Below, piece after piece: positions 34,543 through 42,779 of a stretch of 64,000 nucleotides of DNA; positions within the stretch are counted from its first letter, which is position 1, and each line of letters begins with the position of its first letter. Origin of the DNA: JAGWAJ01 sp965215155 (lineage in GTDB: Bacteria; Acidobacteriota; Vicinamibacteria; Vicinamibacterales; UBA8438); assembly GCA_965215155.1 (NCBI GenBank), contig CBDCCY010000001.1:124001-188000 (forward strand), read 5' to 3'. Below the pieces are notes generated by a model, which had not been told where the DNA came from, ran no database searches, and saw only the letters and a program-made list of their open reading frames with translations. The translations under genes and the position numbers were made by a program.

Positions 34543-35298
34543 GTGTACGCCGGAAGGACGGTCGGCGCGGTGGTGCCGGCGCGGGACGAGGAGCGCAACA
34601 TCGGTCCGGTCGTGGCGGGGCTGCTCGCGCTGCAGGACGATCGGGGCGCGCCCGTGATCGATGACTTCGTCGTCTGCGACAACGGCTCGACCGACGCCAC
34701 GGCGGCCCGGGCGCGCGAGGCGGGCGCGCGCGTAGTGCCCCAGGACGAACCCGGCTACGGCGTTGCGTGCCTGACGGCCCTCGCCGCGCTCCATCCGGTC
34801 GACGTCGTGCTGTTCACGGATGGCGACGGCTCGTTCGCGGCGGAGCAGGGCCTCCGGCTGCTCGAGGCGATCGCCGGCGGGGCCGACCTGGCCATCGGAT
34901 CGCGGGTGCTCGGCCGCAGGGAGCCGGGCGCCCTCTCGACGCCGCAGATCGCGGGCAACCGGGTGGCCGGCCTGCTGATCCGCCTGCTGTGGGGGGTGGC
35001 GGTGACCGACCTCGGCCCGTACCGCGCCATCCGCGCCAAAGCGTTGCGCCGCCTCGACATGGAGGACCGCACCTACGGCTGGACCGTCGAGATGCAGATC
35101 AAGGCGATCCAGCACGGCCTGCGGGTGGTCGAGGTCCCGGTCGACGCCCTGCGTCGGCGCTTCGGCCGCTCGAAGGTGGGCGGGACGGTACGCGGCGTCG
35201 CGGGCGCCAGCGTCGGCATCCTGTCGATGATCGCCCGGCTGCGATGGCGGCAGGTTCGCCCGGAGCGCTCGGGACGACCCGGACCTGGCCCCCGATGA
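34543..35298 (+). CDS. GT2 glycosyltransferase, DPM1/DolP-mannose synthase-like
   Basis: A 251-residue GT2 enzyme. The nucleotide-sugar-binding start is GAVVPARDEERNIGPVV, followed by DDFVVCDNGSTDATAARA and the DXD motif in VVLFTDGDGSF. The later block TDLGPYRAIRAKALRRL and TYGWTVEMQIKA resemble dolichyl/polyprenyl-phosphate sugar synthases. It has no membrane helices of its own and probably docks at the membrane. GTG at 34543 lies 10 bases behind the membrane glycosyltransferase stop. Confidence 0.88.
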   Translation: MYAGRTVGAVVPARDEERNIGPVVAGLLALQDDRGAPVIDDFVVCDNGSTDATAARAREAGARVVPQDEPGYGVACLTALAALHPVDVVLFTDGDGSFAAEQGLRLLEAIAGGADLAIGSRVLGRREPGALSTPQIAGNRVAGLLIRLLWGVAVTDLGPYRAIRAKALRRLDMEDRTYGWTVEMQIKAIQHGLRVVEVPVDALRRRFGRSKVGGTVRGVAGASVGILSMIARLRWRQVRPERSGRPGPGPR

Positions 35299-35423
35299 GC
35301 CCTGACTGGCACGCGGGCCCGGGGGACCTGGGGCCGCCCGCCGGCGAGGTAGCCGTCACCGTTCGACGGGGCTGGCCCGTGCACGTGTTCGCCCGCGGGA
35401 ACGCCCGGTGCCGACGCCGCCTG

Positions 35424-36296
35424 TCAGGGTGCCGGCGGCGCGTTCAGGCTCCAGTCGTACTCGTGGTCCAGCGACCCGTCGAAGTCCTGGAGCATCTCCG
35501 CCAGCTCGCCCTCGGCGTACTTCCGCAGGTGCTCCAGGACGCCGGCCTCCGAGTTCCCGAAGTCCTCGGGGAACCAGAAGTAGATGCTGGAGACGACGCC
35601 GAAGGCCTCGTCGAGCAGCTCGGCCCCCCGCGGATGATTGATGTACTCGCGCGCCCCCTGCTCCAGCAGCCGCTCCAGGTTCTCTCCGGTGTAGACCTCC
35701 GGCTGGAGGTTGGGACAGCCCATGCTGGCACAGTTGACCGCATAGTGGATGCGGGGGTCCCGCCAGATGGGGCGCAGGATGTCGTGCTCGATGTTGTCGA
35801 GCGTCAGAGGTCGACCGGCGGCGCTGGTGTGGATGTCGCCCCAGGGTCCCGTCCAGGGGATCACGCCCTCGTGGATGTTCTTGATCGAGTCTACGGGGTA
35901 CTCGCCCAGGACCACCTTCACCGTCACGGCGTTGTAGAGGTTGATCCAGTACGCCATCTGCTCGTCCTTCGCGTAGCTCCGCGGGTCGAGCCCTTCCAGG
36001 TAGTCGATGTAGCGGTCGAGTCGATCCTGGTCGGCGGGGTTCGCCTGCAGCTTCGGGTAGTTGACCAGGTTGACCCCGGAAGGGTCGTCGGTGATCAGGT
36101 AGGCGTCGAGCAGCGTCTGCCATTCGCCGTGTTCGACCCGCTCCGTGCTCGTCGGTTCGTGGTCGGCCCAGGACACGTCGGCGGACGGCGCGGCGCACGA
36201 CGCCGCGCCCAGCGCGAGGAGAGCCGTCAGCCCCCAGCGGCCGAGCCGTGCCGGGTCGAAGTTGCGCCTGCCGCCGGGGTGCGTCGCGAATGTCAT
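35424..36296 (-). CDS. DUF547 protein, probable lipoprotein
   Basis: A 290-residue exported protein of the DUF547 family. Diagnostic blocks are VNYPKLQANPADQDRLDRYI, DEQMAYWINLYNAVTVKVV, HAVNCASMGCPNL-like text (IHYAVNCASMGCPNL) and FGVVSSIYFWFPEDF. The N-terminal hydrophobic stretch ends in GAASC, so Cys34 could be lipidated although the -3 residue is Ala. DUF547 is widespread and uncharacterised; its Cys-Cys pair in NCASMGC is invariant in my recollection and suggests a thiol or metal role. It is the last gene of a three-gene operon, 8 bases after the outer-membrane protein. Confidence 0.85.
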   Translation of the reverse strand: MTFATHPGGRRNFDPARLGRWGLTALLALGAASCAAPSADVSWADHEPTSTERVEHGEWQTLLDAYLITDDPSGVNLVNYPKLQANPADQDRLDRYIDYLEGLDPRSYAKDEQMAYWINLYNAVTVKVVLGEYPVDSIKNIHEGVIPWTGPWGDIHTSAAGRPLTLDNIEHDILRPIWRDPRIHYAVNCASMGCPNLQPEVYTGENLERLLEQGAREYINHPRGAELLDEAFGVVSSIYFWFPEDFGNSEAGVLEHLRKYAEGELAEMLQDFDGSLDHEYDWSLNAPPAP

Positions 36297-36304
36297 CGTT
36301 GTCC

Positions 36305-37243
36305 TCAGAAGCTGCCCCCGAACCCGTAGCTGAGGCCGACGCCGAAGATGCGGGAGTTGGCGGTGTTCCGCCCCGCCACGACCTGCCCGAAGAAGCCGTT
36401 CACGCTGACGTACTCGGTGACGTTCGCGATCACCCGGCCGCCGACGATGTGGCCGTCTTCCTCGAGCCCCGGGAAGCGGCTCGGTGAGAAGCCCTCGCCG
36501 CCGATGTCGATGCCCGACAGCGCGTTGACCATCCGGTAGTCGACGCCGATCGTCACCCGGCTGCCGGCGGGGACGAAGAACCCCAGGTTGAAGAACACGT
36601 CCTCGGGAATGTCGACCGTCTCGCCCGCGGCCATGCCCGCGCCGACGGCCAGCGGATTGACCTCGGTGCTGGTGCGGTTGCGGTAGCCGAGTTCCGCCGA
36701 GACCCCGACCGCGTCCCAGAACTTCCCGACGAGGAGCGACGCCTCGACCCCGTTGCCGCCGTCGCCCAGCGAGTTGATGTAGCCGGTGTCGTAGCCGCCG
36801 GCGACAATCGCGCCTACCCGCACCGCGACGCTCGGAGCGTCGCTGATGAGCTCGTCGACGATGCGCCACGTGAGCGCGACGTTGGAATCGAACAGGCCGC
36901 TGTAGCTCTCCGAGCCGCCGGCCGGGCCGACCGCTCCCGCCACGAAGCTCTGCGCCCAGGCGGTCTGCACATCCAGGGCCAGGGCGTCGTGGAGGGCGTA
37001 GTTGACGCCGATCCACACCGTGTTCTGTGCGAGGTTCGCGCCGGTGGCCTCCAGTGGCCCCTTCACCTTCGTGGTCTGGCGGAAGAACTCGAGGGCGTTC
37101 TGGTTGACGTACGAGATGTTGATGCTGCCGGTCCCCGGCTCGGCGATCCACGGCGTGCCCTGCGCCAGGGCCGGTTGGGCCGACAGGCACGCCAGCAGAC
37201 CCGAGCAGGCGAGGGCGGCCGGCCAGCTGCGAACGTGTGACAT
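36305..37243 (-). CDS. Outer-membrane beta-barrel protein
   Basis: A 312-residue protein with a signal peptide (WPAALACSGLLACLSAQPALAQ) and alternating amphipathic strands such as TGSINISYVNQNALEFF, NTVWIGVNYALHDALALDV, PSVAVRVGAIVAGGYDTGY and the final IFGVGLSYGFGGSF with an aromatic C-terminus, as in outer-membrane barrels. It resembles the MetA/phenol-degradation type of small barrels. It is the middle gene of a three-gene operon with a small exported Cys protein upstream and DUF547 downstream, so the three may form an envelope system; the solute or function is unknown. Confidence 0.7.
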   Translation of the reverse strand: MSHVRSWPAALACSGLLACLSAQPALAQGTPWIAEPGTGSINISYVNQNALEFFRQTTKVKGPLEATGANLAQNTVWIGVNYALHDALALDVQTAWAQSFVAGAVGPAGGSESYSGLFDSNVALTWRIVDELISDAPSVAVRVGAIVAGGYDTGYINSLGDGGNGVEASLLVGKFWDAVGVSAELGYRNRTSTEVNPLAVGAGMAAGETVDIPEDVFFNLGFFVPAGSRVTIGVDYRMVNALSGIDIGGEGFSPSRFPGLEEDGHIVGGRVIANVTEYVSVNGFFGQVVAGRNTANSRIFGVGLSYGFGGSF

Positions 37244-37263
37244 CTGCGTATCTCCTTGAACCG

Positions 37264-37629
37264 CTACAGCTTGAAGCGGCGGGTGAGGAAGTAGTGCACC
37301 ACCTCCATGCGGATGTCGCAGTCGTCGACCCCGGGGCCGCAGAGCGCCTGGACCGCGTCGTCGTCGGGTGACCCGGTCGTGTTGCCGTCGTAGGCCGCCT
37401 CGAGGCTGGCCGTCAGGCTCCGGGCGCGATCGGCGTCGAGCTCGTTGCGTTGCAGCGGGCAGCCGTTGCAGGCCAGCGCGTCGAAGGTCAGCTTCTTGCC
37501 CTGCGAGTATGCGGCGCGCGGGCTGATCTTGCCCGGGCCGGGCCCGATCGAGCCCGATGCCGAGACGGACGTGTAGGCGAGTCCGACGGCGGCTGCGAAC
37601 AGCGCGCCCAGACAGAGTGACCGAATCAT
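37264..37629 (-). CDS. Small exported Cys-containing protein, function unknown
   Basis: 121 residues with a signal peptide (SLCLGALFAAAVGLAYTSVSA). The mature part has GPGPGKISPRAAYSQGKKLTF, a LACNGCPLQRNEL motif and two further Cys residues (ALCGPGVDDCDI), which could bind a metal or form disulfides. ATG at 37629 is preferred because AGGAGGG is 10 bases upstream; ATG at 37638 is too close to that site. It opens the operon with the barrel protein and DUF547. I do not recognise the family. Confidence 0.6.
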   Translation of the reverse strand: MIRSLCLGALFAAAVGLAYTSVSASGSIGPGPGKISPRAAYSQGKKLTFDALACNGCPLQRNELDADRARSLTASLEAAYDGNTTGSPDDDAVQALCGPGVDDCDIRMEVVHYFLTRRFKL

Positions 37630-37664
37630 CGTGCGCATCCCTCCTAATCTTGCCGGAAACAACC

Positions 37665-37670
37665 ATTGTA
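37665..37670 (-). promoter_or_regulatory. Candidate -10 element of the DUF547 operon
   Basis: The minus strand reads GGCTACAATGG, a good -10 hexamer (TACAAT) about 36 bases before the start codon at 37629. No convincing -35 element is present at 17 bases; TCGACA at 14 bases is the nearest. Confidence 0.35.
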
Positions 37671-37765
37671 GCCCGGATCTGCGATGTCGATTCGCTCGCC
37701 TTCTGCGATTCTGTCGGAATCAGGCTCACGGTTCAACGGTCTTGTGTGCGCCATGCAGTCATGAC

Positions 37766-37776
37766 ACCATGATGGT
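37766..37776. promoter_or_regulatory. Short inverted repeat before vapB-like gene, possible operator
   Basis: ACCAT-G-ATGGT is a perfect 5-1-5 inverted repeat 15 bases upstream of the antitoxin GTG. Ribbon-helix-helix antitoxins usually bind such sites to autoregulate. Confidence 0.4.
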
Positions 37777-37791
37777 AGTGGAGCCTGTCCG

Positions 37792-38094
37792 GTGAAGAGA
37801 ACCCAGATTCAGCTCGACGACGCCACGTACGAAGCGGTGCGGCGCAGGGCCTTCGAGCAGGGCCGGTCCATGGCCTCCGTGGTGCGAGAGACGCTGTCCG
37901 AAGCGTTCGGGACTTCGGAGGCGGGTCCGCGCCGCAGGATCGAGGACTTCACGTTCGTCGGCATGGCGTCCGACCCGGCTCCGCCGCCCGACGGGTCCGC
38001 GGCGGAGAACCACGACCGGTGGTACGCCGAGGCAGTTGCGAATCGCTGGAAGGGCGCGGACAGGCCGGACGGCTCCAACGGGCTGGACGAATAG
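37792..38094 (+). CDS. Ribbon-helix-helix antitoxin (VapB-like)
   Basis: 100 residues. The first 45 form a ribbon-helix-helix fold: a beta strand KRTQIQLDD, helix ATYEAVRRRAFEQG, turn RSMASV and helix VRETLSEAFG. The remaining acidic, disordered tail (NHDRWYAEAVANRW) probably wraps the toxin. GTG at 37792 has GGAG 8 bases before. Its TAG overlaps the GTG of the PIN gene by one base, so the pair is coupled. VapB-type antitoxins neutralise PIN ribonucleases and repress their own promoter. Confidence 0.85.
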   Translation: MKRTQIQLDDATYEAVRRRAFEQGRSMASVVRETLSEAFGTSEAGPRRRIEDFTFVGMASDPAPPPDGSAAENHDRWYAEAVANRWKGADRPDGSNGLDE

Positions 38095-38486
38095 TGATCT
38101 TCGTCGACACCTCGGCGATCTACGCTCTCGCCAGCGCGCACGACTCCCGGCACCGCGAAGCCCGGCGGTCGTTCGACGCGCTGCTGCGGACCGAGCGCCC
38201 TCTCGTGACGCACAGCTACGTCCTCTCCGAGTCGATGGCGCTGCTGCAGCACCGTTTGGGGCGGGACGTCGCGCTGACCTTCGCGATCGAGGCGCGCGGG
38301 TTCGACGTGGAGTGGGTGGACGACCACCTGCACCGTGCGGCCGTCGACGCGCTTCGCTATGCACCCGCCGGTGTCAGCCTGGTCGACCAGGTGAGCTTTC
38401 TCGTGATGCGTCGGCGCGGAATCGGCGACGCGTTCGCGTTCGACGAAGACTTCGCGCGGGCAGGCTTCCGCCTGTACGCCTCGTGA
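38094..38486 (+). CDS. PIN-domain ribonuclease toxin (VapC-like)
   Basis: A 130-residue PIN protein. The four acidic active-site residues are in place: Asp5 (MIFVDTSA), Glu46 (LSESMAL), Asp98 (VSLVDQVSF) and Asp117/Asp119 (AFDEDF). These bind Mg2+ or Mn2+ and cut RNA. The GTG start overlaps the antitoxin stop. The toxin seems intact, so the module should be functional. VapC toxins of this kind cut tRNA or rRNA, but the target cannot be told. Confidence 0.9.
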   Translation: MIFVDTSAIYALASAHDSRHREARRSFDALLRTERPLVTHSYVLSESMALLQHRLGRDVALTFAIEARGFDVEWVDDHLHRAAVDALRYAPAGVSLVDQVSFLVMRRRGIGDAFAFDEDFARAGFRLYAS

Positions 38487-38592
38487 TCGACCGTGGCCCG
38501 ACCCGTCCGGTCAGGGCGGTACGCGAGGCTCGCCCGCCCGGCGGCCGAGCCGGACGGGCGAGCGATTGGAGTGGACAGCCCCTTCGGCGCAC

Positions 38593-40797
38593 TCAGTGCG
38601 CCAGCGGGTCGGGGCGGATCTGGAACTTGACGAGGTTCCCCGGCTCGACCGGGCCGCCTTCGACGTGCCAGGCGGCGTCGGCCCCGTAGGTGGCGTACAC
38701 GCCGCGGCCCTTCCAGCCGGCGTCCGGGTCGTCGATGCGGCCGTCGAGGCCGCGGCTGTGGAAGCCCTGCGGATACGGCACGCGCAGGATCGTCCACTCG
38801 CCGCTTTCCGGGTCGAGGGCCAGCAGCGAATCCGAGCTCGATCCGTTCGCGATCGGGACGTTCTCGCCGAGGCCGAGCGTGTTGAACTGGTCGACCCAGT
38901 TGTAGTAGTGGAAGTCGGTCCCGATGTCCGTGTTCCGGAAGTTGGGGCCGGGCACCTTGTAGAACGACCAGCCGCCGTCGCACTGCCGCCCGTCGCGCAC
39001 CTCCGGCCCGCCGAAGACGGTGCATTCGTTGCGGTCGAAGCTTGCGAAGTGGCTGCTGCCGGCCAGCGCCGTCCACAGCACGCCGTTGCGGTCGACGTCG
39101 AGGCCGCGGGTCCGATAGCCCTTCTCCACCGGGACCGTGTAGAGCTCGCTGATGCAGGTCTCGGGCGGGTTGTCGCCGCGCTCGAGCCGCAGCATGCGGC
39201 CCGGGAAGTCGTCCGAGACGATCCAGACGGCGTCGTCGAGCGGGTTGGCGATGATGCCGTAGGCGCCGACCACGACCCGCGTGTCGAGGGCCGGGTCGAA
39301 GGGCGGCTCCTCGCGGCTGCCGCGCGGCGCGGGCTCGTTCCACGGCCTGCTGATGACGCCGTCGCCGTTGGTGTCGATGACGGTCGGGCACCAGCCCTGG
39401 GCGAGCTGCTCGTCGCCGGTCTCGTCGTAGACCTTCGTGTCGAGCCAGCCGATGACGGCGCCGCCGCCGCTGAAGTAGAGCGTGTCGTTGGCGTCCTCGG
39501 CGAACTGCAGGTGGTGCGTGCCGTAGCAGGTGTCGATGAGGACGAAGTCCTCCGCCTCCGGGTCGTAGTAGCCGGTGTGGCGGCCGGCGCGCTCGATCGG
39601 GAAGTACTGCGCGTAGCGGTTGTCCGATCCCTCGCGGCACCAGTCGGGGTTGTCCGGGTGGCGGATGCGCGTCGTCAGCCAGACGCGCCCGTCGGCGTCG
39701 ATCATCGGATTGTGCGGGTTCGCGGGGTCGTTCCAGACCGCCTCCGCCCCGAAGTCGCGCCACGGCTTGAAGCCCTCGGTCCTGAACATGGACGGGACCT
39801 TCGGGTCGTCGTCCCTGAGCGGGATCTTGATCATCTCCGAGCGGTGCTCGAGGGTGTCGGTCACCAGCAGGAAGTCGTTGCCGATGTCGACGCCGTAGAG
39901 CGGGCCGTACGCGTTGACGCGCGGGTTGCGCTTGTCGGTCGCGATCTCGTCGTGGACGAAGGCGACGTTGTTGCCCCAGTTCCACATCGTGATGACGACG
40001 TTGCGCTCGATGCCCTGCGGCCGCGGCGGCGCCGGCGGAGCCTCGCCGGCGGCGATCCGGTCGGACCAGTCGACCAGCATGTCGAGGCCGGCGTCGCGGC
40101 CGAAGCGGGTGACGAAGCTGTTCATCAACGAGCCGCGCTGGCCGCGCTGCACGCGGTCGTCCCAGGCGGAGCGGGCCGAGTCGAAGTCGTCGAGGTCGGG
40201 GATCTCGCGGGTCCGCCGGTTGCCCACCTGGTGGCAGCGCTGGCAGCCCTTCAGGTTGTTGATCCACTCGCTCTGGCTGCCCATCAGCGGGTTGATGCCG
40301 TTGCCCTCGGGGCCGGTGCCCGGGAACTCGTGCGCGGCGGGCAGCTCGATGAGCGACAGCCAGTAGGTGGACGGGTAGACCTGGGCCGCTTCCTGCGGGG
40401 TCGACGCCGCCACCGCGGTCAGGTCGAGCTCCTGGTCCGGCCGCCCGGCGACCGGCTCGGAGTCGACCAGCCCGTAGCCGCGCACCCAGACGTCGTAGGT
40501 GGCGTCCGGCAGCTCCGGCAGCACGTACCGCCCGTCGTCGTCGGTGACGACGATCTTGCGGAACACGGTCTCGAGCTCGTCGGTCTCGGCGATCACCCAG
40601 ACGCCGGCCTCCGGTCCGCCGGCGCTCGTGACCGTTCCGCGAATCACGCCGTCGTTGTCGGCTGCCCGAGCTGCGGTCCCCGCCAGCGAGAAGACCAGTG
40701 CCGCGCCCGCGAGCGCCGCGCCCAGGATCGCCGGCCGTCCCCGGTTCGTCCTCATCCTCGTCATCGTCTTCATCGGGTCACCGTCTCTCCGCTTCAT
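38593..40797 (-). CDS. Exported cytochrome c/beta-propeller with carboxypeptidase-regulatory domain
   Basis: A 734-residue exported protein. A signal peptide is followed by a carboxypeptidase-regulatory-like domain (VIRGTVTSAGGPEAGVWVIA and GRYVLPELPDATYDVWV), a cytochrome segment with one heme motif (GCQRCHQVGNR, preceded by WINNL) and a long propeller of virginiamycin-B-lyase/quinoprotein type (NPMIDADGRVWLTTRI, ANPLDDAVWIVSDDFPGR, LDVDRNGVLWTALAGSSHFAS). The ATG at 40797 overlaps the stop of the upstream ankyrin gene (ATGA), arguing for coupled translation. A 24-bp tandem duplication here repeats both the GGAGAG ribosome site and the ATG, so ATG at 40773 (726 residues) is an alternative. 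Substrate and partner are unknown. Confidence 0.82.
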   Translation of the reverse strand: MKRRDGDPMKTMTRMRTNRGRPAILGAALAGAALVFSLAGTAARAADNDGVIRGTVTSAGGPEAGVWVIAETDELETVFRKIVVTDDDGRYVLPELPDATYDVWVRGYGLVDSEPVAGRPDQELDLTAVAASTPQEAAQVYPSTYWLSLIELPAAHEFPGTGPEGNGINPLMGSQSEWINNLKGCQRCHQVGNRRTREIPDLDDFDSARSAWDDRVQRGQRGSLMNSFVTRFGRDAGLDMLVDWSDRIAAGEAPPAPPRPQGIERNVVITMWNWGNNVAFVHDEIATDKRNPRVNAYGPLYGVDIGNDFLLVTDTLEHRSEMIKIPLRDDDPKVPSMFRTEGFKPWRDFGAEAVWNDPANPHNPMIDADGRVWLTTRIRHPDNPDWCREGSDNRYAQYFPIERAGRHTGYYDPEAEDFVLIDTCYGTHHLQFAEDANDTLYFSGGGAVIGWLDTKVYDETGDEQLAQGWCPTVIDTNGDGVISRPWNEPAPRGSREEPPFDPALDTRVVVGAYGIIANPLDDAVWIVSDDFPGRMLRLERGDNPPETCISELYTVPVEKGYRTRGLDVDRNGVLWTALAGSSHFASFDRNECTVFGGPEVRDGRQCDGGWSFYKVPGPNFRNTDIGTDFHYYNWVDQFNTLGLGENVPIANGSSSDSLLALDPESGEWTILRVPYPQGFHSRGLDGRIDDPDAGWKGRGVYATYGADAAWHVEGGPVEPGNLVKFQIRPDPLAH

Positions 40798-40818
40798 CGG
40801 TTCACCGTCTCTCCGCCG
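40771..40818. repeat. 24-bp tandem duplication spanning a translation start
   Basis: Units 40771-40794 and 40795-40818 match at 21 of 24 positions. Each contains, on the minus strand, an ATG and a GGAGAG. The duplication thus gives the cytochrome/propeller gene two starts and sits exactly at its ATGA overlap with the ankyrin gene. Confidence 0.8.
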
Positions 40819-42452
40819 AGCTCGCGCAGCAGGGCCGCCGTCGCCGGCCACGCCTTCTCGGTGTTGGCCACGAAGACGCCCTCCGCGATCATGAGCGGCG
40901 TCCAGCCGATCGCGTTGCGCACGTTGACGTCCGCACCCTGCTCGATGAGGAACTGCACGATGGTGTTCGAGCCCATCATCGCGGCGCCGTGGAGCGCCGT
41001 CGAGCCGCCCCAGCGCATGTCGCCCCGGTCGCGCTGCGGATCGAGCTCGAGCAGGTTGAGCGGGTGTCGGAGCAGCAAATCCACGCCGTCGCCTTCGAGC
41101 ACCGTGTCGCCGAAGTCGGCAACCGCGTGCAGGTCGTTCCCGAGGTCGAGGGTCAGCTTCACCGCTTCGAGCCGGGTCTCCTCGGGCGTGCCGTTCAGCG
41201 GCCCCGGACTCTCGCCGTCCCAGAAGCCGAGGCCGGCCGCCGCCATCAGCGGCGAGACGCCCTGATCGGTCGGCCGGCGCGGATCGGCGCCGTGCGCGAC
41301 GAGCAGCTTCATCAGCTCGAGATCGGCGTGCTTGGCGGCGAGGTAGAACGGTGTCGCCCCGACGAAGCTGATGAAGTTGCGCCCCACGGAAATGTTGGGC
41401 GGCGGCTTGACGATGCCGAGATCGACCTCGAAAGGGATCTCCTGCCAGTCGATGCGGGCATTCGGGTCCGCCCCGCGCGCGAGGAGCTCTCGCGCCAGCC
41501 CCAGGCTGTCGAGCGCGCCGGTGGGGAGCGGCGGCCGACCGGACCCCGGACGGCGGACCCACGCGAGGGCATGCAGCGCCGAGCCGCGGGCGTCGGGGAT
41601 GTTCGGGTCGGCGCCGCGCGCGAGCAGGAGCGAGCCGAGCTCGAAATGCGCGTTGATGATCGCCAGGGCGAGGGGAGACGTGTGGCCGCTCGCGGCCGGG
41701 GTGTAGGCGCCGGTGCTGGCCGTGGTGTTGTCGATGCCCGCGTCCACGTCGGCGCCGCCGGCCAGCAGGGCCTCGACGGCGTCGATCCGTCCCTCGCGCG
41801 CGGCGAAGAGAAGCGGGGTCAGCCCGCCGGCGGAGTGCGCCCCGACGTCGGCGCCCGCGGCCAGCAGCCGCCGTACCGCGGCGACGTTCCCTTCGGCCGC
41901 CGCCCACATCAGGGCGGACTGCCCGCGCCATCGCTCGGTCGCGTCGACCTCCGCGCCGGCGGCGAGCAACTGGTCGAGGACCTCTACCCGGCCCGTCCGG
42001 GCGGCCAGCATCAGCGCGGTCTCTCCCTCGCCGGCCGCGGCGTCCGGGTCGACGCCGGCCCGGAGCAGCGCGGCGACGCTGGCTGCGTCCCCGTTCTCGG
42101 CCGCGAGCGCCAGCGGGGTCACGCCGTAGCGGTTGGCCGCGGCCGGGTCGGCGCCGGCGGCAATCAGGAGCTCGACGGCCGAAGCCCGTGCGGCCCGGGC
42201 CGCCCAGTGCAGGGCAGTGGTGCCGTCCGGGGATGCGGCCCGCGCGTCGGCGCCCCGCTCGAGCAGCGCCGCGACGCGCTCCGCGTCGCCGGCCCGCGCG
42301 GCGGCGATCAGCGGGCCCTCGGGGGCCGTCGCGCCCGCGGGCGCCGCTCCCGGCGGGGCCGTGCCGGCCACCGCCACGAAGACCGCGGCGATGGACATGG
42401 CCGCCCACCTCGGCGATCGAGACCCGGCCTTGACAAGCGAACTCCCATCCAT
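40794..42452 (-). CDS. Secreted ankyrin-repeat protein, operon 2
   Basis: A 552-residue protein. An N-terminal signal segment (WAAMSIAAVFVAVAGTAPPGA) precedes about eleven ankyrin repeats; clear units are TALHWAARAARASAVELLIA, TPLALAAENGDAASVAALLR and SALMWAAAEGNVAAVRRLLA. Loops such as DWQEIPFEVDLGIVKPPPN interrupt the array. It is a paralogue of the ankyrin protein of operon 1 (shared GATPFYLAAKHADLELM block). It is divergent from cytochrome/DUF1552 operon 2 and translationally coupled to the cytochrome/propeller gene downstream. GAGGAGG lies 8 bases before ATG 42452. Periplasmic scaffolding is inferred. Confidence 0.88.
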   Translation of the reverse strand: MDGSSLVKAGSRSPRWAAMSIAAVFVAVAGTAPPGAAPAGATAPEGPLIAAARAGDAERVAALLERGADARAASPDGTTALHWAARAARASAVELLIAAGADPAAANRYGVTPLALAAENGDAASVAALLRAGVDPDAAAGEGETALMLAARTGRVEVLDQLLAAGAEVDATERWRGQSALMWAAAEGNVAAVRRLLAAGADVGAHSAGGLTPLLFAAREGRIDAVEALLAGGADVDAGIDNTTASTGAYTPAASGHTSPLALAIINAHFELGSLLLARGADPNIPDARGSALHALAWVRRPGSGRPPLPTGALDSLGLARELLARGADPNARIDWQEIPFEVDLGIVKPPPNISVGRNFISFVGATPFYLAAKHADLELMKLLVAHGADPRRPTDQGVSPLMAAAGLGFWDGESPGPLNGTPEETRLEAVKLTLDLGNDLHAVADFGDTVLEGDGVDLLLRHPLNLLELDPQRDRGDMRWGGSTALHGAAMMGSNTIVQFLIEQGADVNVRNAIGWTPLMIAEGVFVANTEKAWPATAALLRELGGETVNR

Positions 42453-42779
42453 CGCAGAGCCTCCTCGCGGGCTCGTCCGAACCCGGGACGACGGTCCGCG
42501 CATCGTACCGCATGGTGTCCCGGTTGGGTAGGGGACGCGCAACCGCCGCGTGGAACGCTTCCGGCGTGTCGGAGAGGCCGGCGCGGACACGCCCGGCGTC
42601 GGCGTCGTGACCGGTAGACGGTGACCCGCCATTGACAACGTCGGGCGAGGAGCGTAGAAATGGAGGATCGCCCGCGATGCGCGTTGGACCGCCGAGTCCG
42701 AGACCGTACGATTGCGTCTCGATTTCGGCGCGCTGCCAGGACGCTCCGGCGGGCTCGCGTGGGGAAGCGAGGGGGATCG
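42453..42779. other. Divergent intergenic region, ankyrin operon / cytochrome operon 2
   Basis: No gene is supported in these 327 bases. The plus strand carries a promoter-like pair at 42632-42660. On the minus strand, TACGAT about 60 bases before the ankyrin ATG is a possible -10 without a good -35. The arrangement would permit joint control of both operons. Confidence 0.5.
42632..42660 (+). promoter_or_regulatory. Sigma-70-type promoter of cytochrome/DUF1552 operon 2
   Basis: TTGACA (42632-42637) and TAGAAA (42655-42660) are 17 bases apart. The leader to the ATG at 42780 would be about 112 bases, close to that of operon 1. Confidence 0.5.
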
